NCBI GenBank assembly: GCA_026008535.1
Contig: BRKX01000004.1
Coordinates: forward strand, 14,347,501 to 14,411,500
DNA from: Perilla frutescens
Taxonomy: Eukaryota; Streptophyta; Magnoliopsida; Lamiales; Lamiaceae
DNA: 64,000 nt
Direction: 5' to 3'
Positions 55,265-64,000 of the stretch are shown one piece after another. The translations under genes and the position numbers were made by a program. The number at the start of each line of letters is the position of its first letter. Position 1 is the stretch's first letter. Below the pieces are notes generated by a model that had not been told where the DNA came from, did not search any database, and saw nothing but the letters and a program-made list of their open reading frames with translations.

Positions 55265-57722
55265 GGGTTTTGGCACTGTTCTAAGATTAATCCGGGCATA
55301 TATTTTGAGTTATATATTAAATTTGATGATAAATTTATGGTGTTTAAATTTTCAGATTTAATTGTCATGTGTTTCGATTTTTATGGTATTCAAAACTTGG
55401 ATGAATTTTTGATGACATTCGAAAATTCTAGTTTTGATGTATATGAATTTTCGGCCATCATGTAATAAAGATTTGGGATGATATTTGATATTCTTCAAAT
55501 TTCCAAATTTTTATTTCATGGGGTTCGAAAATTTGGAGATTAAATTTTTCAAAATTTGATGTATTAAAATTCCCTAATTTGTTCTAAGAATTTTCGGTCC
55601 TATGGAATTTAAATTGGATGGTTTTTTGATCAACAACAAAATTTCCAGATCTAATTCCTAGTAGGGGTCGAAAATTTTTGGGATTAGAATGGGATTTGGT
55701 GATTTTAGATGTATATCAAAAGTTATAAAATTCTAATCAAGATAGGTTTGAAATTAGAATTTTAAATTTGGTAATTTTTGAAGTGGATCAAAATTTCCAG
55801 ATTTTTAATTCTTGAAATTTTGAAACCTATAGCTATAATATTTGGAATTATTTTTTGAATAATGTCAAAATTTCCAAATGTGAAATATAGGTAATTTTCG
55901 ATTTTAATTAATTAATTTGGAGTAGATTTTGATGAAAATTAAATTTCCGGATTTATTAATTAAGATGGTTCAAAAATTTTGAATATTGGATTAAGATTTG
56001 ATATTATTTGATATATATCTTAATTAACCTAATTTTAATCTAGATAGATTTGAAAATAGAATTTTAAATTTGGAAGAATTTGAAGTGGATCAAATTTCCA
56101 AATTTATTCTTCTAGTAATTTTTGAAATCCATGATTAAAATTGGATAAGGTATTTTTTGGATATATACAAATAATTATCAAAATCCAATTGTGATAAGAA
56201 TTTAATTTTGGATAGGTTTTGGAAGATTTTGAAGTGGATCAAATCTCCAAACCTTATCCTTAAAGATTTTGATTCTTAAGGATAATATTTGGATTAGATT
56301 TTTGATTTATATCAAGATATTCAATTATTATTTAATTGGGGTGGTTTGAAAATATTAAATAAATTTGGTGGATAATTATAATTAATTTTCAAATTTATTT
56401 AAGGATATTTTTGAAAACTTTCAAGATTTAAATTGGTGGATAATTATTTTAATTTCCAATTTTTATCTTGTGGATAATATCGAATTAATTAATTTAATTA
56501 ATTAGAAAATTCGAATATTATTTAATATTCATGCATAGATATCATATGTTATTTTATGTGGATCATATAATACATGATTGTTGGATTTATAGACTGTGTT
56601 TGTTTGCATGTTTACCAACTATCATGGCTCCTTTATTTTATGTGATGTATCTTTATGTTGAATGAGTGTTGGCCGTATGCCGGTTTGGCTACATATTTTT
56701 AATCTATGAGAAAATCCATGGATTAGGTCTAGGTTTTATTTTACGTTGTTTTAATGTAATAGATATAAAGTTGTTAGAACGAGTTTTTGAGTTGTAATTT
56801 TTATTCTAGCAATATTAGATTTTTTCTTTTGGAATAGATAGTCTGTATTGAATAAAGATCGGAGATCAACTCAAAGAAGGAAAGTGGTTCAGCACCAAGA
56901 AGGTTCACCGGTTCACGTCCTAAAACCCTAATTGGAGCTAGGGTTTTCGGCGAGGCGCGGTGAAGGGGGCGGCGATTTAGCCCTGTTTCGGGAGTTGACT
57001 TTCCAGTTTTATCTCATCAATCAACATGAGATATAAGCCATGATAGTTGGAATATTACTGTTGCTTATTATGTTGAAGCATACAATGGTTGTTTATCATT
57101 TTATGTGATGTTTGCATGTTCGATAATGGGATAAAATGAAACCTCAAACATAAATAACTAAGTGGGAGAGATTCATACCAAAGTATGTAGAAATCTCATA
57201 CGGTCTCCATTAAATCTGGTTTAATTGAGAAGTGATGGGCATGCGCGTTGACATCGGTCTTCCTCCATATCGGATGTGTCATATCACAAATTTCTCTAGA
57301 AATTAAATCTCTTAAATGGATAGCTGTAGAACACTGTTAGAACTAACTGACTCCTCCATCTGGAGCAGTTAAATTTGAATAGTGCTCTTGGTACGAAGAT
57401 AATGGTGTGCACACTTAGATGTAATTTATTGATAAACGTCCACACGATCGTGGCTTATCAGTTAGACGATTACATGACCGTGTTTATTATCCGGCTATTA
57501 ATTTGCTTATTGTAAGGAAACTCAACTGGAGGCAAATTAAAGGTTTAACCTATTTAAAAATGAATTTTATAAATGTCCACACTATCGTGGCTTATAAAAG
57601 ACGTTTTAAAGTGTCGGTCAAAAAGTATATAATTTTTGTGAGGTTTTCGATTATATACTGTTTATCTTAAACATGTTAGTGACTGTACTGCATGTTTTAA
57701 TTTCAGTTATTTCATATCATCA
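55265..57722 (+). other. Copia C leader, AT-rich and degenerately repetitive
   Basis: About 2.5 kb without a supported gene. Phrases such as GAAGTGGATCAAATTTCC recur (about 55782, 56083 and 56229), so the leader is an old, diverged repeat. Near its end a 27-base phrase with CCACACGATCGTGGC is found at 57434 and again, altered, at 57573. A leader this long upstream of gag could hold packaging or translation signals. None is identified. Confidence 0.5.
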
Positions 57723-58235
57723 ATGGCACTCTCAAATCTGTCATCAATCCTCAAAGAAAATAAACTTTTCGGTGAAAACTACAATGACTGGCTTCGTAAC
57801 CTTAACTTAGTTCTTGTTGCTGAGGGACACAAGTTTGTGCTTGAAGAGGTTTGTCCTCCACAGCCAGATGAGGGTTCTGACGAAGCCCAAAAGGTTGCAT
57901 ATGATAAATGGGTTAGGTCTAATGAGATAGCGTGCTGTTACACTTTGGCACTTATGTCAAGTGTGTTGCAACATCAGCATGAGCCTATGAAAACCGCTTA
58001 TGATATCATGTACAACCTTAGGCAGCTCTTCGGTCATCAGAACCGCTCGGCACGCCATTTGGCAATGAAGAAGCTAATGGATGCGAGAATGGCTGACTCC
58101 ACACCTGTTAGGGATCACGTTCTCATGATGATGGGGTATTTATCTAAGATCGAGACCTTGGGTGGAGAGCTAGATGGCGATTCTCAAATCGACATTGTTC
58201 TTCATAGCTTGTCCTCGAGGTTTGAGTCAGTCTGA
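57723..58235 (+). pseudogene. Copia C gag, N-terminal part
   Basis: Starts MALSNLSSILKENKLFGENY and shows the copia Gag fold (NDWLRNLNLVL, HLAMKKLMDARM, MMGYLSKIETLGGEL, SQIDIVLHSLSSRFES). It forms the virus-like particle. After RFES the family normally continues for some tens of residues before LTELL. Here that segment is missing and the frame shifts, ending at TGA 58233. Confidence 0.88.
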
Positions 58236-61200
58236 CTGAACTGCTCATGGATCTTCAGGCGGCTGAATTGCTCCAAAAGAGCGATCCTCAGGCCCACATA
58301 GCTGAGAAAGGCGCGTCTTCTTCTGGTGGTAAAAGGAAGAAGAGAAACGCACCTAAAAAAGCTGCAGATGAGGCGTCTAAGGCAAAGAAGCCAAAGGCAA
58401 AGATTCCTCCTGAGGAATTCAAGTCTAAGACTAAATGCTTCAAGTGCGGCCAACCAGATCACTGGAAGGCGGCATGTCCTAACAAGAAGAAGAAGAGAGG
58501 TACATCTCACACTCTGGTTGTAGAAACATGTTTAGCAACTTGTTCTACCCAGTCATGGGTAGTAGTACCTGGAGCTACTGATCATGTTTGTATGCCTTTA
58601 CAAGGGTTCCTGGTAAAAAGACAGTTGAGTGAGGATGAGATCACCGTCTACATAGGCAATGCTACGAGAGTGGCGGCTATTGTAGTGGGAGACGTTGTTT
58701 CACCTTTCAGTAGTAATAGAACTTTGGTTTTGAAAGATTGTCTTTATGTGTCTGGTTTTAGGCGAAACTTGGTTTCAGTTTCTAAATTGATTATGGATGG
58801 ATATTTTGTTTCTTTTGATAACAAATTAGCTATCTTTAGTGGTAAACATTTTATCTATTCTGGCACATTGGATGGACACTTATACTTTCTTAAACCAATT
58901 GAAAACACTACGCAAAGACAACTGATGAATACATCGATCATAAACCCTAACAAGAGAAAAGAACCTTCGGAATTGAATCAAACTTATCTTTGGCATCTAA
59001 GGCTAGGTCATATTAACCTTAAGAGGATACAAAGGCTTGTAAATGATGGACCATTGTCTTCTTTAGTACTGGAATTGTTTCCTTTGTGTGAATCCTATTT
59101 GGAAGGTAAAATGACCAAGCGTCATTTCCAGACAAAAGGAAATAGATCCAAAGGGCTATTAGATTTGATTCACTCTGACCTGTGTGGCCCTATGTCAGTT
59201 CAAGCTCGAGGAGGGTTCGAGTATTTCATCACTCTCATTGATGATTACTCTAGATACGGTTATATCTACCTGTTGCGTCGCAAGTATGAATGCTTTGAGA
59301 AATTCAAAGAGTTTAAGGCGGAAGCGGAGAAACGAACAGGAAGAAGTATCAAGTCACTACATTTTGATCGTAGTGGCGAGTACCTCTCAAGCGAATTTAG
59401 GGATTACATGGCAGAGAATGGGATTACATCCCAGTTGACTGTGTCTGGAACGCCACAGCAGAATGGCATGGCGGAAAGAAAAAATCGTACACTGTTAGAG
59501 ATGGTTAGATCGATGATGAGTTATTCTGAATTGTCCATTTCATTCTGGGGATATGCCCTGGAAACGGCAGCCTATATTCTTAACTTGGTTCCATCAAAAT
59601 CAGTTCCTGCTACACTCAAAGAACTATGGACTGGACGAAAGCCCAGTTTAAACTATATTCAGATTTGGGGTAGCCCAGCATACGTGTTGGACAAGGAAGC
59701 TGATAAGCTGGCTCCTCGTACTGATATAAGGTTGTTCGTTGGATATCCTAGAGAAATGAAAGGTGGTTTGTTTTATATTTCTAAGGATCAGAAGATCATT
59801 TTCAGCATCAATGCTCGATTCTTAGAGGAAGACTATGTTATAAACCACAAACCAAGGAGTCAGATCATCCTTGAAGAGTTAAGGGGAGGATCGAATCCTA
59901 CATCGGTTGTACAAGAAGAGGAACCACCAAACACTACACAACGTATCACAGAAGTATAGGAACTGTCTCGTCACAGTGGGAGGGTTCTACGCTAACCTGA
60001 TAGATTCATTGGTCTGGCAGAGGCTTCAGATTTCCTAGAGGGACTCAATGAATTGGATCCCAGGACCTATGACAAGGCAATTCAAGATAAAGATGCGGAT
60101 TCTTAGAAAACTGCAATAGAGTCTGAGATTGGATCTATGGATCGCAATCAAGTCTGAGAACTTGTAGAACCACTAGATGGGGTAAAACCCATTGGCTGTA
60201 AGTGGGTCTACAAGTGCAAAAGAGGATCTGACGGGAAGGTTGAAACCTTCAAGGTAAGATTGGTGGCAAAAGGGTATACTTAGAAAGAAGGGATCGATTA
60301 TGAGGAAACATTTTCACCGGTAGCCATGCTTAAGTCAATCCGGATTCTCTTATCTATTGCCGCTCATTTGGATTATGAGATCTGGCAGATGGATGTCAAG
60401 ACAGTTTTCCTAAATGGAAGTCTTGAAGAAAATATCCACATGAAAGAACCAGAGGGATTCATTGCTAAGGGCCAAGAGCACTTGGTATGTAAGCTTAAGA
60501 GATCCATTTATGGACTTAAGCAGGCATCGAGATCTTGGAACATCCGATTTGATGAAGTTATCCAGTCATATGGATTCGTGCAAAGTCTGGACGAGAGCTA
60601 TGTGTACAAGAAATGTGACTGAAATGTGGTGGCATTCCTCGTACTTTTTGTTGATGACATCTTGCTTATTGGAAACAGTAAGAAGGCGTTGTCAAACATT
60701 AGGGTATGGTTGTCCGAGCAGTTCGATATGAAGGATCTGGGTGAAGCCGGACATGTCCTTGGCATCAAGATCATTCGAGATCACCAGAAAAGGATGATAT
60801 GTCTATCCCAGGTGACTTATATCGATACAGTGCTAGCTAGATTTGGCATGCAAGATTCCAAGAAAGGTTTTATACCTTACAGGCATGGAATTCATCTATC
60901 CAAGGAAATGTGTCCCCAAACATAGTTTGGGATAGAGGAAATGAAGAAAGTACCATATGCTTCAGCTGTGGGAAGTTTAATGTATGCTATGCTATGCACT
61001 AGGCCTGATATATGCTATGTCGTTGGCATGGTAAGCAGATATCAGTCTAACCCTGGACAAGGTCACTGGACTACGGTCAAAAACATTCTCAAGTACCTTA
61101 AAAGGACTCGAGATTACATGTTGGTTTTCTGCTCTGATAGTCAAGTACCTTTGGGTTACACGGACTCAGATTTTCAATCCGACAAAGATCAGAGTAAGTC

Positions 61201-61636
61201 TACCTCGGGCTATATGTTTACATTAGGAGGTAGAGTCATCGCATGGAGGAGCATTAAGAAGAAATGCATTGCGGATTCCACCATGGAAGCCGAGTATGTA
61301 GCTACCTCTGAGGCTGCAAAAGAGGCTGTCTGGTTCCACGAGTTCCTAGTGGGCTTGGGCGTGGTTCCTGATTTGCCTAAGACTATCACTCTATACTGTG
61401 ATAACTCTGGTGCAGTGGCAAATTCGAAGGAACCTAGAGCCCACAAGGCAAGTAAACACATAGAGAGAAAGTACCATCTTATACGAGAAATCGTTAAGAG
61501 AGGAGGTGTGTTGGTGGTCAAGATTGCATCGGAGGACAACCTGGCTGATCTATTCACGAAGAGCCTGTCGGCTAAGACCTTTGATGGCCATGTGGAGAAA
61601 ATGGGAGTGAGATGCAGACCTGGTGGCGCAGTTTGA
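58236..61636 (+). pseudogene. Copia C gag end and pol
   Basis: One frame. It has the zinc knuckle (CFKCGQPDHWKAAC, about 58440), then a protease whose active-site Asp is gone (VVPGATDHVC where DSGA is expected, about 58565). Integrase has the H-H motif (HLRLGHINLKRI), but the CxxC reads CESY, and core motifs HSDLCGPM, FDRSGEY and GMAERKNRTLLEM follow. Reverse transcriptase starts at about 60170 (NGSLEENIHMKEPEGF, FVDDILLIGN). RNase H ends at 61636 (CDNSGAVAN, ASEDNLADLFTKSL). Stops: 59957, 59993, 60104, 60158, 60281, 60620 and 60923. Copia order is integrase before reverse transcriptase, as seen. The C-terminal part is homologous to 16277-16895. Confidence 0.93.
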
Positions 61637-61698
61637 GTTGATAGTTTTGATTGGATAGTTAGCCAGTTAGTTTTTATGCTTGAAAGACATACTTCAAG

Positions 61699-61712
61699 TA
61701 TAAATGGGAGAT
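61699..61712 (+). promoter_or_regulatory. Polypurine tract of copia C
   Basis: TATAAATGGGAGAT directly before the 3' LTR. The same sequence precedes the LTR of copia E (16958-16971). Confidence 0.75.
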
Positions 61713-63143
61713 TGTTAGTTTTGTATATACTGGAAGACTTGTCTTTGTATACTTTTCTGATGATATGATGATATGAAATGAAAGTTATTGCAGTCACTGT
61801 TTGCATTTAGATTATGTTCTATAATTGTTTTATGCAATGTTCCATATACTTACATTGTAGATGATATGGTGTGGGGAGTCACACGGTAAGGTCATATCAT
61901 TAGATACTTGTAATGTATTAAAGAGCTCACGGCTTAGATGGTCTTGAACACACCATCGGTACACCGTAGAATAATCTGATAAGTTAGCTTATCTTGACTA
62001 ACTGATTATTCTAGTACACTCGTTAGTTTATTGAGGAGGATCACGATAGGATACTATTCTCTATCTCTGACCCAGTTAGTGAGAGAATAAAGATCCACAG
62101 AGTTCGGATTCTGAACTCATGTGATATTGGTGAGCATATGTGTGCATTGTTTATTACTTTGATTTATCAATGGGTGAGATCTTTTCGTAGATCAAACTCG
62201 ATATCTTGGGTAATAACAATGTATACATGATGTCTCGAGCAGTGTGCATGAGCACCATGTCCTGGTACGCTAGGTTGATGCTGTTCTCTTGAAGAAACAC
62301 AAGTTCATGTTGAAACTCTGCAGGTGGAATTTATTCCTTACATGGTAAAACTTGTGTGGTACTACTCAAGGTTTTAGATGTTAATTAATTATAGTTGTCA
62401 GAGGCCGACATAATTAATTAATGAACATTATATCTTAAATGTGGGGAATGGTTGGACTAAAGGAGAAAGCATATTCGTAAATATGTATTAAATTGGTAGG
62501 TCAGTTTTACTTCTTTAGTGGAATAAAAGTAAAATTAATTTATTTAATTATATCCTAAGTTTATTGGATATTGGATATTAAATAAATTAGTGGGCTAATT
62601 TAATATTCTTCTAGATCCCTGTTGTAGCCCAATTGACTGATAGTGGACTGGATATTGAACTTGAGATAGAGGCCCAAACCCAGTAGGGTTGGGAGACATA
62701 TTTTCAGCCACCTCCCTTATAAATAGAGGAGGTGGGTTCGAAAATTTCATTACTTGAAATCAGCCCCTCTTTGTCTTTCAAAGTTATCCACAGATTTCAC
62801 TACCCTATCTAGTAGATTTTAGCCCACTCTGAATCTAGATACAGTCCGGGAATACAATAGAAGATCTTGGAGTAGAATTGTGAAGTGGCCGATTTTTCTG
62901 AAGAAAAAAGGGCGCCTTTTTTGTTTATTCAACAGCAAGATTAGATCTTTAATCTTGTCCTCAGACCATCTGACAATCGTAAGTAATTCGAATCTATGTA
63001 TTCCGCTTCGTTAGATTCGTTTTGCATGGTTTTGTGCTTGACGTGATAAACATGCATGTGACATAAAAATATGATTTGCATGAACATGGATTAATGAACA
63101 ACCAAATGATCATGCGGTGGTTTAATTCGAAAAAACCCCAACA
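61713..63143 (+). repeat. 3' LTR of copia C
   Basis: 1431 bases, TGTTAGTTTTGTATATAC...AACCCCAACA, followed by the GCTCA duplication. Same family as 16972-18404 and 50116-51561. Confidence 0.95.
62708..62735 (+). promoter_or_regulatory. TATA box within a palindrome, copia C LTR
   Basis: TTATAAATAG is flanked by CCACCTCC on the left and GGAGGTGG on the right. Related but different arms flank the TATA boxes of the other copia LTRs (17972-17997 and 50543-50566). Confidence 0.6.
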
Positions 63144-63215
63144 GCTCAGGTATCTGGGAATATGCTTCTGCGGCACTCAGCCTTGGTTCTCTCTCTCTCT
63201 CTAGCTCAACAGGCC
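63144..63215 (-). CDS. Candidate host exon (right side of copia C insertion)
   Basis: On the minus strand after TTGTGTAG (AG at 63217-63216): GG, then PVELEREREPRLSAAEAYSQ and IPE, ending at TGAGC, which is the target duplication of copia C. With the three bases left beyond the element (45587-45585) the exon is 75 bases and ends at a strong GTAGGT donor. The acceptor is preceded by an AT-rich intron-like stretch. The (AG)7 run in the exon could shift frame. I do not recognise the protein. Confidence 0.45.
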
Positions 63216-64000
63216 CTACACAACATAAGCTTCGACTTATGATTACTACATGATTTTTCTAAGTCAAGCTAAATATAATATGAATATTCTAAACTAATAA
63301 AAATGGCTTTAGACTACAATGCGCAATATTAAGGTTTCATTCTCGACTCAACACTATAGGGAATTAAATTTAGTGAATATTTTTTAATAAAGTCAACCTA
63401 AAATATTTGGAAAAGGTGGAGGTTGACCACTTGTCATTTTACCCGATCCTAGCTAATTTAATTCTACATGTAGTTTCAGCTTTCAGAAAATTACCAGATT
63501 TAATTGATAGCATGCTTCACATAAAACAATGCAAATGTGAAAGTTTCATGATTTTCAGATGATATATGAACACGATACAAATTTAAATACACGATTTAAA
63601 TAATTTGGTAAACCCAAAAATCTGTCTGGACAAAAATGGGATCCGCAGCTAGATAGAGAACCCACCATAAAGAAACAATGCAGAAAAAATATTTTGGATC
63701 GGATGGACCGAAGAGGCCACCGTCTGAGGCGGCGCACGGTGGCAGCGGCGGTTCATCGGCCTTTTGGCTGGAATCTGACTGTCGGTTTTTATCAAGCCCT
63801 TCAGGTATTAGATTCTATACAATTATATCTACAACATATTCGGAATTGAAAGAAATCAGAAAATATTTCACCGGAAGAGGATGCGGTCGGTAGCGGTAGC
63901 GGTTCAGCGGCCCTCCGGCCTTAGCTGTTGTGGCTCCCATCCCTCTTGCCTCGGCTCAACTCGAGTCTCACCTACTCGGTTTTCCCATTTTGAAAGTATA
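63216..64000. other. Right flank, possible intron and 5' exon of the candidate host gene
   Basis: 63216-63640 is AT-rich and intron-like. At 63940 on the minus strand an ATG opens MGATTAKAGGPLNRYRYRPH, with a possible donor (CCG before GTGAAA) at about 63871, but its phase does not match the exon at 63215 directly, so another exon or donor would be needed. A degenerate copy of the same GC-rich segment lies at about 63675-63765. Nothing else is supported. Confidence 0.3.

Larger units (their letters stand above)
45593..63143 (+). mobile_element. Ty1/copia element C, with a nested Athila-group element
   Basis: Bounded by GCTCA at 45588-45592 and 63144-63148, TG at 45593 and CA at 63143. The 5' LTR is split by element D into 45593-46527 and 55021-55250. 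The internal region is 55251-61712 and the 3' LTR 61713-63143. Without D it would be about 9 kb. Gag and pol are broken. The clade within copia is not assigned. Confidence 0.9.

Noticed and set aside
61210..61806. Minus-strand frame opposite copia RNase H
   Set aside because: It is a shadow of the RNase H coding sequence on the other strand. The same holds at 16469-16816.
1..64000. CRISPR arrays, rRNA, tRNA or organelle DNA
   Set aside because: No regularly spaced repeat-spacer structure and no conserved rRNA or tRNA motifs seen. The minisatellite at 42418 has no spacers.

Overview
This window is intergenic DNA of a seed plant, probably a eudicot. It is AT-rich and built almost entirely from old, inactivated transposable elements stacked inside one another. 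I see no rRNA, tRNA or CRISPR array. The species cannot be named from the sequence. I recognised one chromodomain-type Ty3/gypsy element, one hAT DNA transposon, Athila-group Ty3/gypsy elements of three families or subfamilies, one Tat-group Ty3/gypsy element and several copies of one Ty1/copia family. Every gag-pol or transposase gene is broken by stops, frameshifts or truncation.

From 1 to 43746 the layout reads as one nest about six levels deep, of which the window holds mostly the right halves. A complete chromovirus (1818-7529, target duplication GATGC) sits in the transposase gene of a hAT element that ends at 9601. The hAT sits in the reverse transcriptase of an Athila element (right part 9602-16276). 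That element sits in the reverse transcriptase/RNase H region of a copia element (right part 16277-18404). The copia element sits in the reverse transcriptase of a minus-strand Athila-group unit (18405 onward). This unit belongs to a tandem array with shared LTRs that runs to 35225. The array is inserted in the protease region of a Tat element whose pol, spliced antisense gene, 62-bp minisatellite and 3' LTR fill 35226-43746.

The sequence 43747-45592 is not clearly element DNA. It holds a decayed NAM-associated/Harbinger-ORF1-like gene and, on the minus strand, what looks like the last exon of a host gene. A second nest follows. A copia element (45593-63143, target duplication GCTCA) carries in its 5' LTR the 3' part of another Athila-group element (to 55020), and that element carries a solo copia LTR (50116-51561, duplication TTTAC). 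The copia element appears to have landed three bases before the end of a small host exon, whose other part lies at 63144-63215.

The Athila-group elements share a plan: gag-pol, a conserved GGGAGGCAACC motif just after pol, a promoter-like spacer, a second gene (ORF2), a polypurine tract after ORF2, a long untranslated region, a hairpin, a second polypurine tract and the LTR. In two families the GC-rich segment upstream of the LTR TATA box is repeated in the pol-ORF2 spacer, which suggests that ORF2 has its own promoter.
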